Assembly: GCF_000315915.1 (NCBI RefSeq) | Contig: NC_020185.1 | Coordinates: forward strand, 1,488,001-1,552,000 | DNA: 64,000 bases | Origin: Henningerozyma blattae CBS 6284 | Lineage: Eukaryota > Ascomycota > Saccharomycetes > Saccharomycetales > Saccharomycetaceae | Reading direction: 5' to 3' | Shown here: positions 23,201 through 32,460 of the stretch, one piece after another | Numbering within the stretch: the first letter of the stretch is position 1 | Layout of the letters: each line of letters begins with the position of its first letter | The notes under the pieces: model-generated | Seen by the model: only the letters and a program-made list of their open reading frames with translations | Told to the model about the DNA's origin: nothing | Databases searched by the model: none | Translations under genes and position numbers: made by a program

Positions 23201-24644
23201 TTCCCCTTTCGAAAGTAAGGCTATTTTCTGTGTAAGGTATTTTTTTCCAGTTATCAGTGTTTGTAGGATTAAGCCATTGATATTGTGATCCAATTCTTGG
23301 GTCTTTAGATGGGAAAGGGATGTATGCATGTTCGTCAAGTATATCCCCCATGCGCGATACTAGTGAGGATCCCACATATTGGAACTGACCATTTTCTTTA
23401 TTGTATTCGACATCTTTCGAAATAGACGCTAGTGCCTGAGTATTTAAATAAGATCTAGAGCTCTCAATAAATTCTGTTTGCGTTTTTTCCTTTTGTATTT
23501 TTTGTTTCTCGTATTTTAAGGGGTCATCATCCTTCCAAATACATGTAGAGCAATTCCATGGCTTTTCTAAGTTTGCATCTGCCTTCTGGGAGTCTGTTAA
23601 GCAGTGCAAATGAGTGGAGTCTCCACAGTTAATACATGCTATGCTTTCTTTATTATAACACCATTCGCCACATACGCTACATCGTTTGTCCCAACAATTC
23701 TTTCCCACTAGATTATCTTCCTTATTAACATTTAGAAATACATATTTTTTCAAAATATTAACGAATGGGTAATCATCTTCAGCAAAGACGTAATGAATGC
23801 GTTTGGCTAAAGCATATAAGAATGAAGATTCGCTAAATCTGTTTAAGAGTTTGTTTGTGCACCATACATTGTAAAATCTTGCAGTATATTTATCATATAA
23901 TTGGTCAAAATAAAAGCAGTTGGATCTAGTGTATGACACAGATACGCTTGGCAATACTTCTGTAATTTCTTCTCTATGTGATACCACGCATTTACCTCTG
24001 AATGAAGTAATTGGACAAAGATCTTCTTGTAAAGATGCATAGAGCAGCCGTGGATCAAAAGCAGTAACATTTTTATTAATATCTCTTGGTCTATAAAACC
24101 AATTCATACGTAATTGGAAATATTTTGGAGGAAATTTAGTGGTATATTTTTGGGCTTCTTGTACTTTATCTATGTACGCCACTTTGCAGACAAATTCTAC
24201 AATTCGGCCAATATAATACGGATCACCAATTGGTTCAGAGAGTATATATATCGTATCGTTTTGTGCCAAGAGAAGGTGTCCGTCATCATATAATTCTTGC
24301 TTCTGAATATCGACAAAGGCGTCTTCTAATTCTAAAATATTTGAAAATCGGCTATCCTTTCTATAAGATGGGGGTAGTTTGGGTATGAAATTCCATGATG
24401 TCAGTGAACTCATGTATTGTTGATAACGAATTTTATCAAGAGATAGGTCATTTTCAATATCAGCTAAATTACTATTATTTTCCTGATTTGATTGTGTTAT
24501 AATTGGATGGGTATTTTCTAGTTGTTGAATCTGTTTAACTAATTCATCATCTCTATCTCTAGTGCTGGATTGTAGTTTAATAGCTGTGTCAGCTGTGTCA
24601 GCTCTTTTTTGTTCTAGGGAATAGTTCAACTCTTCTTCAGACAT
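20271..24644 (-). CDS. SNT2: Chromatin protein Snt2: BAH, PHD, SANT and GATA-type domains
   Basis: 1457 residues. Snt2 forms the Snt2C complex with Ecm5 and the deacetylase Rpd3, reads histone H3 tails, and acts in oxidative-stress response and in ubiquitination of excess histones. Domains in order: a BAH domain (about 115-290), PHD finger 1 (about 320-365, CSVCGEWC...CSTC), a SANT/Myb-like helix set (about 585-630, FEKAIKKYGKN...RFYYFWKK), a GATA-like zinc finger (about 695-770, CSFC...CMRC), PHD finger 2 (about 1088-1140, CAVC...CDPC), and an extended PHD module (about 1155-1255, CMLC, HVLC, CKEC, CSVC, HASC). The domain order is diagnostic. In S. cerevisiae the gene is on chromosome VII (YGL131C), whereas its neighbours here, LEA1 and PUS1, are on chromosome XVI. 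Confidence 0.95.
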   Translation of the reverse strand: MSEEELNYSLEQKRADTADTAIKLQSSTRDRDDELVKQIQQLENTHPIITQSNQENNSNLADIENDLSLDKIRYQQYMSSLTSWNFIPKLPPSYRKDSRFSNILELEDAFVDIQKQELYDDGHLLLAQNDTIYILSEPIGDPYYIGRIVEFVCKVAYIDKVQEAQKYTTKFPPKYFQLRMNWFYRPRDINKNVTAFDPRLLYASLQEDLCPITSFRGKCVVSHREEITEVLPSVSVSYTRSNCFYFDQLYDKYTARFYNVWCTNKLLNRFSESSFLYALAKRIHYVFAEDDYPFVNILKKYVFLNVNKEDNLVGKNCWDKRCSVCGEWCYNKESIACINCGDSTHLHCLTDSQKADANLEKPWNCSTCIWKDDDPLKYEKQKIQKEKTQTEFIESSRSYLNTQALASISKDVEYNKENGQFQYVGSSLVSRMGDILDEHAYIPFPSKDPRIGSQYQWLNPTNTDNWKKIPYTENSLTFERGSDSNEKNSTSKLLWKMNKTKINDQQLQDYLHICKERFPELLDIQAECTNFIDNVLQILIENNYDTKKSLHICNEILTRKYLKEPTFNIAEVNRFEKAIKKYGKNLQLVCKEVETQPMTMIVRFYYFWKKTPSGNDILSNYKRKIMNQKSTNYLESPSISEPHKRKSRKRRTSNDELSLSQTSDANDWELKYIDDSSIDTESSSLYTLHFNCSFCNLDYSPMWYKVIGQLENQQTSSRMHIGINGNNKLSSKSISEEKPGVLCMRCARLWRRYGIKWQNPVSVLSALNVFKNGDLFEVFNNFFYETDINHLCSSPEKAHENRIEWELVQDAELISRQRLDICIDPEVLRKLKRISNSNHKLIYKKVKKYMKKYDHYPEIMENELDSYIEKVKISAAKSAHGTHNILNDNLESTFSPSNENRTPELNHSANSNPNSISYSTLSSFNSINEILQESQDTDLMTGLQRQYPNGPKTNLSHIITVKGPNSTLFETSVNSHTNIVTVDESLQMHLDYLLKYGTKAILNKSANNLPSTKRRKVTQPNDSQKVRVNFSDRENITISTFNSDSHIELDSYNKFKPYSLDDNTYLKSTIENNCQMKFNNLQTHSTCAVCSGAFRSNTLLKLTCYNCNLCVHPNCYGVYLSENMTNQKELEQYLWRCDPCSSSSDLTSSTYRQCMLCNNKTMNPTLNETNKIATYQNALKQTIQGSWCHVLCAVFNEKIKFVNTKELKPITSAETVLQDHSNQICKECSVIGGGLIKCSVCDTTVHASCARKNNKYSMGFFKEYLINGTANNQKTLYDPLQKSHYVLKPEIYCDTHIDSFQLLKDTVLFEIDDIPHDETRTYLQIYCDTYKDSKFENIMNDRQYDLGLLKSEESSVVHNKFSLPNNNIERIKSILEQNIQLSDNHENFQWCNNNLQHFTCNHRDYDNELHTEYSSIIPTKVNRKLISHGPLRTLLNGLNNRWLNDDIYELLANRSDT

Positions 24645-25063
24645 AAATTACTTAACAGTGATTTTAAAGTAATAATTATCCCTGAAATTATTAACTCCTT
24701 GGTGAACTTTTGCAGGAAAATAATATAATTGCAGCTAACGTTAATGTTCTACTGATTATTCATTGAATGTTTCATTTCCTAAGTGAAATTTTTTTGTTTA
24801 TGTTATTTTTTTTGCTCCGCTACCAACTAATTTTCAGTACTATATTTCTCCAAAAATCCGTAAATGAAGAATAAGGATGGTAACCCATTATATCTTTGAT
24901 ACAAATAAAAAATTAAAATAAAAGTAAAATTAAGATGCTTATGCAAATATAGTAAATAAAATGAGATATAGAATCGATTCAGATAATTACAAATTATACA
25001 AAATATATATGGCAGTTACAAGCAGTACTATAATAAGTAGATAATTATGAAAGTGTCTGATGA
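24645..25063. other. SNT2 promoter and PUS1 3' region
   Basis: 419 bases of AT-rich intergenic DNA. Nothing beyond the expected promoter and 3' end is seen. Confidence 0.5.
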
Positions 25064-25201
25064 TTACTCTACAGTAGCTGTGTCAACCTTTTCTGCCTTC
25101 TTCGTTTCCTCTTCGGCTATGTTTTCTTCAGGAAGAGTAGATTTTATAGGTCTAGCAGTTAAATATTCAAAAACATTTTTTTGAATTGCATCACCTTTTT
25201 T
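25064..25201 (-). other. Out-of-frame continuation of the PUS1 C-terminal tail
   Basis: Immediately after the six-T run, the alternative frame reads through about 45 codons to a TAA at 25064..25066. It begins with residues like IQKNVFEYLTA, which resemble the yeast Pus1 tail as I remember it, followed by an acidic and Lys-rich end. One additional base in the homopolymer would join it to the upstream frame. The cause may be an assembly error or a genuine truncation of a dispensable tail. Confidence 0.7.
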
Positions 25202-26649
25202 GTCTCAGTTTCAACACCTTGAGCACCAGTTACCTTATCAAAAGTATCAATATAAGTAAAGAAAGCATTAAAGATATTTTCATCAACTTCCTCTTTATAA
25301 ATTTTATCATAAATATGTTTCATCTTGAAAGCATCCATTTCAGTTTGGTATTTGCTAAAGTCAATTGGGTCATATCCAAACTCCGTTAATCTCTTATTAT
25401 AGCCTTCAAAAACTGGAGCCTCTAATAATAACCCTAAAGCTGGTGCTTTTGGAATATTTAGCCTTTGAGTACCATATGCTTCAGTTATACGATCTGCTGG
25501 GCAACCACATCTAGTAACTAACGTGGCCATTGAAATCATCTTACGAATTTGATGTAGCATAAATGATTGACCGTGGATTTTGATCGAAATCCATTCAGTC
25601 TCTGCAGCACCAATAACAAATGGATCAGAGATAGTTATATCTTTCATAAATCTAATAGCGCTTGGATCTTTATATTCTTTACCTAGAGTAAAATTATGGA
25701 AATTATGAGCTCCTAAATATTGTTTCATAACAACACGAAACTTTTCTAATTTTTCTTTTGAAATACGGTGTTTTCTACGATGAGCATTTTCTAATTGTTT
25801 GTATTGTTTAACTTTTTGATACAATCCATCAGAATCAACAAACTCTTCTTTTGGTGGTGGTACATAAGCCTTTATAGCAGCGATCTCTTCTGGAGTGAAT
25901 TTTTCTTTAACGTCATCTTTCAAGTTTTTCCAAAATTCTCTGGATTCAGAGTCGTCATCAAGAACATTAGGGTATTCAAGCTTACTTTGTTCAACTTCAT
26001 TATATAAAGTGGTATCTGGTTTTGGACCAATCAAAGAGTATGTTGGTAATAAATACTCATACCAACGAGAACCACACATTTTTCTACAATCAAAAGCCTT
26101 ATTGACACGTTTTATGTCCCATACTCGGATACCTTCTGGTAATGCATCATTAATTTTTTGTTTGATATCAGGATCTTCGATAATCATTTTTAATGAGATT
26201 AAATTACCACCGGCATGAACACCCTTATCAGTTCTAGCAGTTCTGGCAAACCCATTTTTTTTCAAATCTGTTGAATTAGCTTTGGAAATAGCACCAGAAT
26301 CACAGAAAGCTTTAAATAGGGTACTTTCGATAGTTGGGTTTGGTGGATTGTATTGTAAGCCACAGTACCCAGCACCACAGTAACCAATCATTACGGCTAC
26401 CTTACGTTTTGGCAATCTTTTTTCTTTTGGTAGAGGATTTCCATTAGAGTCTAAAGCAACGGTTCTATTACTTTTGGGTTTCTTGTCAACATGTTGGTCA
26501 TCCACGGCAGATTTATCTTTATTACATGCATTGGCTTCATTAGCGTTAACAACTTGTCCGTCTTCAGTAGATTGACTTTCAGCGCCTCTTTTAAGAACGT
26601 TCTTATCTTCTTTGTCATTGTATTCAGCTTTTGATTCGTTCTCACTCAT
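25159..26649 (-). CDS. PUS1: tRNA pseudouridine synthase Pus1, C-terminal tail frameshifted
   Basis: 496 residues as the frame stands. Pus1 isomerises uridines at several tRNA positions (26-28, 34-36, 65, 67) and in U2 snRNA, in the nucleus. TruA-family features are VAVMIGYCGAGYCGLQYNP, the catalytic ARTDKGVHA motif with its Asp, GSRWYEYLLPTY, FHNFT and FMLHQIRKMI. A basic, Asp/Glu-rich N-terminus precedes the domain. The catalytic domain is complete. After residue 487 the frame shifts at a run of six T (25196..25201 on the plus strand) and stops at 25159, while the expected tail continues in another frame to 25064. The yeast protein has about 544 residues; with the tail joined this one would have about 528. 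Confidence 0.92.
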   Translation of the reverse strand: MSENESKAEYNDKEDKNVLKRGAESQSTEDGQVVNANEANACNKDKSAVDDQHVDKKPKSNRTVALDSNGNPLPKEKRLPKRKVAVMIGYCGAGYCGLQYNPPNPTIESTLFKAFCDSGAISKANSTDLKKNGFARTARTDKGVHAGGNLISLKMIIEDPDIKQKINDALPEGIRVWDIKRVNKAFDCRKMCGSRWYEYLLPTYSLIGPKPDTTLYNEVEQSKLEYPNVLDDDSESREFWKNLKDDVKEKFTPEEIAAIKAYVPPPKEEFVDSDGLYQKVKQYKQLENAHRRKHRISKEKLEKFRVVMKQYLGAHNFHNFTLGKEYKDPSAIRFMKDITISDPFVIGAAETEWISIKIHGQSFMLHQIRKMISMATLVTRCGCPADRITEAYGTQRLNIPKAPALGLLLEAPVFEGYNKRLTEFGYDPIDFSKYQTEMDAFKMKHIYDKIYKEEVDENIFNAFFTYIDTFDKVTGAQGVETETKKVMQFKKMFLNI

Positions 26650-26754
26650 TGTTTGACTATATTTATAGTTTTAATGTGATATTTTCGATGGTATTCGGAA
26701 GTTCTTATAAAAATAGATATACAATATAAAATTATTTTTTTCTTATATTTTTTA

Positions 26755-26764
26755 GCGATGAGCG
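26755..26764 (+). promoter_or_regulatory. PAC element near PUS1
   Basis: GCGATGAGCG in the PUS1-NIP7 divergent intergenic region, about 105 bases from the PUS1 start. Confidence 0.55.
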
Positions 26765-27175
26765 TTTTTATTTAATTACAACAGAAAAACGTCGCGAAAA
26801 TGAGTTTTCAAAAAAAAGTATTAAAAATGAACCTTAAGTAATATGGAAATTATTTTTATTTTTCTATGACTGGTTTGTGATTATAATTTATGTTATATCG
26901 TCAAGAAATAAGCTTTATTTTTTTTTGCGAATAGTAGAGGATTGGAATGTCATATTGAGCATTGTAATTTTTTTTTATAATACAAAATCATAGAGTATAT
27001 TTCCAAAAATATTATAACTCAAAATATTAAGTATATATAAATACAATTCATTTATTTCATCGTAAGCTATCAGTTTATAGAAATCTTTCTTGATGTAATG
27101 CAAAAGATTCACACGAAATAGTTTCTACGGATTTATTCCCCAAAGCGTATTATATTATATATTTTCACGTGTTTT

Positions 27176-27186
27176 TGAAAATTTTT
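27176..27186 (+). promoter_or_regulatory. RRPE element of NIP7
   Basis: TGAAAATTTTT, preceded by a CACGTG E-box at 27167 and 16 bases ahead of a PAC box. Confidence 0.7.
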
Positions 27187-27202
27187 GAAATATCGAAATT
27201 TT

Positions 27203-27212
27203 GCGATGAGAT
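27203..27212 (+). promoter_or_regulatory. PAC element of NIP7
   Basis: GCGATGAGAT, about 160 bases before the NIP7 start. Paired with the RRPE just upstream, it points to regulation with the ribosome-biogenesis regulon. Confidence 0.75.
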
Positions 27213-27370
27213 GAAGTGAAATTTTATTTTCTGTAGAAAACTATTAATTCAAGTTAACAAAAAGGTTAACCATATAGCGGAATCAAATATATTTTACTTG
27301 TATTTACAAGCTACCTTAATCTTTTAATCAAGAAATAAATATATATTATATATTGGAAGAAATTTGAAAA

Positions 27371-27916
27371 ATGAGACAGCTTACAGAAGAAGAAACTAAA
27401 GTTTTATTTGAAAAATTAGCTGGTTACATTGGTAGAAATATTTCATATTTGGTTGATAATAAGGAACAACCACATGTATTCGGATTACAAAAAGATAGAG
27501 TCTATTATGTTCCAGAAAATGTTGCCAAATTAGCTACAAGTGTTGCTAGACCAAATCTGATGTCATTAGGTATTTGTTTGGGTAAATTCACAAAGACTGG
27601 TAAATTCAGATTGCATATAACTTCATTAACTATATTGGCTAAATATGCTAAATTCAAAATATGGATTAAACCAAATGGTGAGATGCCATTTTTATACGGT
27701 AATCATGTCTTAAAAGCGCATGTTGGTAAGATGTCAGATGATATTCCAGAACATGCTGGTGTTATCATTTTCTCAATGAACGATATTCCATTAGGTTTTG
27801 GTGTTAGTGCCAAGAGTACTTCTGAATCTAGAGATATGCAACCAACTGGTATCGTAGCCTTTAGACAAGCTGATATCGGTGAATATTTAAGAGATGAAGA
27901 TACTTTATTCACATAA
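27371..27916 (+). CDS. NIP7: 60S ribosome-biogenesis factor Nip7
   Basis: 181 residues, the length of the yeast protein. Nip7 is a nucleolar protein with a C-terminal PUA RNA-binding domain (about 95-170), needed for 27S pre-rRNA processing; it partners Nop8. The start MRQLTEEETKVLFEKLAGYIGRN and the internal SLGICLGKFTKTGKFRLHIT are strongly conserved. The PUA domain includes VLKAHVGKMSDDIPEHAGVIIFSMNDIPLGFGVSAKST. Divergent from PUS1, as in S. cerevisiae. Confidence 0.97.
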   Translation: MRQLTEEETKVLFEKLAGYIGRNISYLVDNKEQPHVFGLQKDRVYYVPENVAKLATSVARPNLMSLGICLGKFTKTGKFRLHITSLTILAKYAKFKIWIKPNGEMPFLYGNHVLKAHVGKMSDDIPEHAGVIIFSMNDIPLGFGVSAKSTSESRDMQPTGIVAFRQADIGEYLRDEDTLFT

Positions 27917-28231
27917 GCCCGAGAAACCTTTTTTTCCATTATAATGTAGCATATTCATTCTAAGGCCCTCTATACATAGATTCATTTTAATATAATACAC
28001 CTCTATAGTATATTGTGGGTTAGGACCATTACAAATAAATAGTTCAGTGTATATTAACTTCAATAATACTTCATTTTTGAAGAATATTATTATTATTATT
28101 ATTTTTACATCTTTGCCGTAAATACATCAATAATAATCATCGCGTATCTTACAGGTACTAAATAGTATTAAATATGATTACAAAACTAAAATTACGATTA
28201 ACGTATATATTGGCAGACTATCAAAGCTGAA
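27917..28231. other. NIP7-SRP72 convergent 3' region
   Basis: 315 bases of AT-rich 3' sequence with a short ATT microsatellite near 28087. Nothing else is seen. Confidence 0.5.
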
Positions 28232-30268
28232 CTATTTACGACCCTTCTTCCCCTTCTTTTTATTATTTTTTGTTTTCTTTGCACTTGAGTTTGTTGGAGC
28301 TTTCTTTGTTGCTGTGCTTTTAGATATATCTAAAGCGTGTTCTGCCTTCTTATTCATAGCACCACCTTGAGTTTGTTTACCCATTTGCTTTTTCTTTAGT
28401 TTATAGGTTGATCTATCTTTCATTGGCAGCCATCTTTCTGGATCGGGTTTTGTACTTTCAGTTAAGTTATGTGCTTCTAGATATTTCTTTAATCTCTTCT
28501 CTTGCTTTTTCTGTTTCTTTAAATCCTGGCGTTGTTTTAATACTCTATTCATTGTGATTCTGTCATCTTTCTTTTTACCAGGTACTAATCTTTGGGTACT
28601 ACTAGAAATGATATTTTCAGCATTAATATTATCAACTAGCTCTAACCCTTTTTCAAAATTTGATGATTCTTGAGATAAAACAGTTTCAGAAAACCTTAGA
28701 TCTACAAGATTTTGTTCGTTTGTAATAATATTTTCTTTTGAATTTAGAACGGATTTTAAAATCTTTCTTGAATTTTGATTATCGCCTATTGCTAAATATT
28801 CAAAACCAATATGTTGCCAAAATAAGATATTATCTTTGTTAATCTTCATATCAGTAGATGTAGAAGTTTGTTCATTATTGTCATTATCAGCAATTGAATA
28901 TAAAGAGTTTAATTTTTTTAATAAAATATTTTTGGAATTAGTTCTAGATGAAACATGATATAATTGAAATAATATTAAAATGATTAATTGTTCATTAGTA
29001 GATTCAATAGAATCCTTGGCTTCTTTTGATAATTCCCAAAGAGTATTTAAATAAAATTCACAAATCTTAATAGCACGGTCCCATTGGTTTTCTATCATTT
29101 GTAATTGAACTGACAAAAGGATCAATCCAATAATTGTCTTATTGTTTACAATACCACTCTTAATGGAATCTAATGTGAAATGATATAATTTCTTTGCTTG
29201 AGTCTTATATGAATCTAAGGAAACATTGGTAACCAAATTCGAATAATGAGATAAAGTACGAGATAATAAGGAGTCCTTAGATTGAATTGATGTATTATTG
29301 AATAAATTTAAGAATAAAGTATTGGATTGTAAAATTGCCCATTGTTCAAAAGTGAAATTTTGTAAATTTAAAGAATTCAATTTTGTAGAATTAATTTCTT
29401 TTAAGATCAAATTTAAGTTTGTGGAATATTTGGAGAAATCAATGAATGAATTTAAATTTGAAATTGTTAAAAGGTATAATGGTGTTCCTGGAGTCAATAT
29501 CTTAGCCAGTTCTTTTAAGATTTTTTTACTTTCTAATTTATTACCCATCATTTGATGAACAAAAGACATTTGGAATTTAATAGTATTTATATCATCTTCA
29601 ATATCATCATGATAAGCCAATTCGAGGGCACGTTCTAAAAGTTCCAATGCACCCACGTAATTTCTTTGAGCAGATTTAATCAATGATTCATTGAATAATA
29701 AATCATAATAATCACAATGGTCACTAACTTTAATCATTGGAGATGCTGATACCAATAATGAAGGTTTATAAGTTAAAGAAACTCTTTCATTACATGCCAA
29801 TTCCATTGCATTGTCCAACATAGATGAATTATCGCCAGCCAATAATTGGTATAATTTGAATGATTCGTCATATTGACCATTCTTGTAACAGAATTGAGCC
29901 TTGACATGTAATATAGCTCTGCCTCTTGAAATTTTGGAGAATTTCTCAATATTTTGAGGAATTGATGTTTCAGCCAATTTTTCGAAATCTTTCACCATAT
30001 TCAATTTATAAAAGATGTATAGTTTTTCTAATGAGAATTCTTTGCCATATTTGTCGTCAATATGTTTGTATTGCTTCAAAGTTTTCAAAGCAGTTGCATA
30101 TTTATCTTGCTTTATCATTGCAACTAAGCAATGTCTCATAATAGTGACCGGATCTGAGCAACTGCTAGCTAGTAATTGCAGACATGTGCTTTCCACTTGA
30201 GAATGTTCATTATGGGTGGATTGTACGTTCAATTGGGCCAATAGGTCTGTTAAATTACCTTTCACCAT
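28232..30268 (-). CDS. SRP72: Signal recognition particle subunit Srp72
   Basis: 678 residues. Srp72 binds SRP68 and the SRP RNA and is required for export and stability of the particle that targets secretory proteins to the ER. About residues 10-540 are helical, TPR-like repeats. The C-terminal RNA-binding region contains the family motif PERWLPMKDRSTYKLKKKQ with QGGAMNKKAEHALDISKS, and the protein ends in a Lys-rich KKGKKGRK. It follows NIP7 convergently, as in S. cerevisiae (YPL211W-YPL210C). IPL1, next in that species, is absent here. Confidence 0.95.
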   Translation of the reverse strand: MVKGNLTDLLAQLNVQSTHNEHSQVESTCLQLLASSCSDPVTIMRHCLVAMIKQDKYATALKTLKQYKHIDDKYGKEFSLEKLYIFYKLNMVKDFEKLAETSIPQNIEKFSKISRGRAILHVKAQFCYKNGQYDESFKLYQLLAGDNSSMLDNAMELACNERVSLTYKPSLLVSASPMIKVSDHCDYYDLLFNESLIKSAQRNYVGALELLERALELAYHDDIEDDINTIKFQMSFVHQMMGNKLESKKILKELAKILTPGTPLYLLTISNLNSFIDFSKYSTNLNLILKEINSTKLNSLNLQNFTFEQWAILQSNTLFLNLFNNTSIQSKDSLLSRTLSHYSNLVTNVSLDSYKTQAKKLYHFTLDSIKSGIVNNKTIIGLILLSVQLQMIENQWDRAIKICEFYLNTLWELSKEAKDSIESTNEQLIILILFQLYHVSSRTNSKNILLKKLNSLYSIADNDNNEQTSTSTDMKINKDNILFWQHIGFEYLAIGDNQNSRKILKSVLNSKENIITNEQNLVDLRFSETVLSQESSNFEKGLELVDNINAENIISSSTQRLVPGKKKDDRITMNRVLKQRQDLKKQKKQEKRLKKYLEAHNLTESTKPDPERWLPMKDRSTYKLKKKQMGKQTQGGAMNKKAEHALDISKSTATKKAPTNSSAKKTKNNKKKGKKGRK

Positions 30269-30693
30269 GGTTTCTAGTAATTAATATATTATCTATAACT
30301 CAGGTATTTGAATATAATTCCTATTATTTCGAGAAACTGCACCAATATACTTATTTTTTTTTGAAGGTTTTCAAGATCTTTTCAATTAGGATAATAATTC
30401 CCAATATAATTTATAATAATTATTTTTTTTCCCTCTATATAATTTCACTATTAAGTTTTTTGCCAGATAACGTTTTGGGAATCCAATCCGCGAGGTATTG
30501 TAGAATGAATTGTTGTTCACGTGAAAGAATGAGGGTAACGTTGAAACTTTATATTTTCATTATATTATATTATATTAAGAGATGAGTTAGTTGTAGATAA
30601 CATATTTATTACTTGTATATTGAAGGAAGGATAAAAGATACGCTGATCTAAGTAAACCAGCCAATTCTACCGCAAACTTATATATACTACAGA
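30269..30693. other. Divergent SRP72-MRH4 promoter region
   Basis: 425 bases, AT-rich, with a CACGTG E-box at about 30519. No coding sequence is seen. Confidence 0.55.
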
Positions 30694-32301
30694 ATGTTCC
30701 TGAGAAATTTGAGTTTACCCAGGATAATTGTTAGGTTATATTCAGGTAGTAAAAAAAGTCCACCTAAATTGAAACATTCCAAAAATTCTACTCTTCGAAA
30801 GAGTTCTATACTACGAAAAGGTTCCACTTTGAAGAAAAAAAAGAGTAATAATAATAAGAAGAAGAAGAATGGTGAACTTGAATCAAATAATCATTTCCAC
30901 ACGTACGGTGTTTATGGTGGTTTAAAAAAATGGGAAAATATTAAATCTCCACCATCAATTTTAAATAAAATTACTCAATTTAAGGAATTGAAAATACTAC
31001 CTACGGTTGCTGAAGTAAGTGAAGAAATTATAAGGCAAGAATCGATAGTAAAAGATATTGATAATCCCAAAGTGTTTGAAGTTAAACCTTCACCAATTCA
31101 AATCTTGGCAATTAAAGAATTGAGTTCATCTTTAATGGATAAAAAACTCCATACATATGCTTTAGCAGCAGAAACAGGTTCAGGTAAAACATTGGCGTAT
31201 TTAATGCCATTATTTGATTTTTTGAAAAGATGTGAAATTGAAATTGAAAATGAAACTACCATTAAGAACGTTCCTGGTATCAAATCCGTGATATTAGTTC
31301 CGACTCATGAATTAGCATCTCAAGTTTATGATACTGTTATTAAAGGTTCTGGACCCTTAGGATTAAGTATTTTCAAATGGGATGGTAATCAATTGAGTTA
31401 TGATGAATTAGCTGCAAAATTCCAAGAAAGAATAGATATATTAATAACCACACCAAGTAAATTAGATAGTCTCTCCAGGATACGGAAAATTCATAGACCT
31501 GATAAATTAATTAATCAAATTGAATTTTTAATTGTAGATGAAGCAGATACTTTATTTGATAAATCTTGGATTGATATTACTTATAAATGTCTTATTAGTA
31601 TGAAAAATTTAAGACAATTAGTTTTCACATCAGCAACAATTCCATTTGAATTTAACAAGACTCTAACAAAAATTTTCCCCGATTTAAACATCATTACTAC
31701 CCCTAGATTACATAAATTACCAAGCTCTATTATCATTAAATTAATTGATTCCTCATTAAAGCCATTTAGTGGTTCCAAGATTAAAACTATAGCTCAAATT
31801 TTATTTGCTATTAGTAGTGATAATACAGAACCAGGTTATGAAAAAAGATGTATTGTATTTGTAAATGAAAATAGAGATATACCTAAACTTGTAGATGAAC
31901 TTAAGGAAAGATTTAAATATAATATTATTGGGTTGACAGGTAATGATTCTATTGAAGAGAGATTAATTAAGATTAAAGATTTTATAGAGCCACCTAAACG
32001 GATTACAGAAGAAGCTATCGCAAACACTGATACTTATGATGGAATTAATAGTTTAAGAAGTGTTAAACCTTTAAAAGTTTTAGTCACATCTGATTTGCTA
32101 GCTAGGGGGATCAACTTCAAAGGTGTTAAAAATGTTATATTATATGATATACCTAAAACCAGTGTTGATGTGATTCATCGTATTGGGAGAACCGGTAGAA
32201 TGAAACAACGTGGACGTGTGTTTATGATAATTGATAATAAGACTAAATCTTGGGCTAAAGCTCTACCGAAAGTAATTCGTAAAAATATCACTTTGGGATA
32301 A
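30694..32301 (+). CDS. MRH4: Mitochondrial DEAD-box RNA helicase Mrh4
   Basis: 535 residues. Mrh4 is an ATP-dependent RNA helicase needed for assembly of the mitochondrial large ribosomal subunit. The N-terminus (about 1-65) is basic, free of acidic residues at first and rich in Ser/Lys, as in a mitochondrial targeting signal. The helicase motifs are all present: AETGSGKT (I), PTHELASQ (Ia), TTPSKL (Ib), VDEADTLFD (II), SAT (III), RCIVFVNENR (IV), TSDLLARGIN (V) and HRIGRTGR (VI). In S. cerevisiae the gene lies next to PUS2, the duplicate of PUS1, on chromosome VII, so its position here fits the ancestral order. Confidence 0.92.
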   Translation: MFLRNLSLPRIIVRLYSGSKKSPPKLKHSKNSTLRKSSILRKGSTLKKKKSNNNKKKKNGELESNNHFHTYGVYGGLKKWENIKSPPSILNKITQFKELKILPTVAEVSEEIIRQESIVKDIDNPKVFEVKPSPIQILAIKELSSSLMDKKLHTYALAAETGSGKTLAYLMPLFDFLKRCEIEIENETTIKNVPGIKSVILVPTHELASQVYDTVIKGSGPLGLSIFKWDGNQLSYDELAAKFQERIDILITTPSKLDSLSRIRKIHRPDKLINQIEFLIVDEADTLFDKSWIDITYKCLISMKNLRQLVFTSATIPFEFNKTLTKIFPDLNIITTPRLHKLPSSIIIKLIDSSLKPFSGSKIKTIAQILFAISSDNTEPGYEKRCIVFVNENRDIPKLVDELKERFKYNIIGLTGNDSIEERLIKIKDFIEPPKRITEEAIANTDTYDGINSLRSVKPLKVLVTSDLLARGINFKGVKNVILYDIPKTSVDVIHRIGRTGRMKQRGRVFMIIDNKTKSWAKALPKVIRKNITLG

Positions 32302-32460
32302 TTTGCATCGCATCGCCTCGCATGAGAAAAAAAAAAAAAAAAACTAGTTTATAATAATAATATATACATATTTGTAAATTAATTAAATACCTTTTTCTAT
32401 AAAGTTTAACTTGTAAATAAATATAAATGCATTAATAAATACCTCTCTTTATTTTTTAAT

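Larger units (their letters stand above)
26650..27370. other. Divergent PUS1-NIP7 promoter region
   Basis: 721 bases between two genes reading apart, with two PAC boxes and one RRPE. The rest is AT-rich and no open frame is convincing. Confidence 0.6.
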
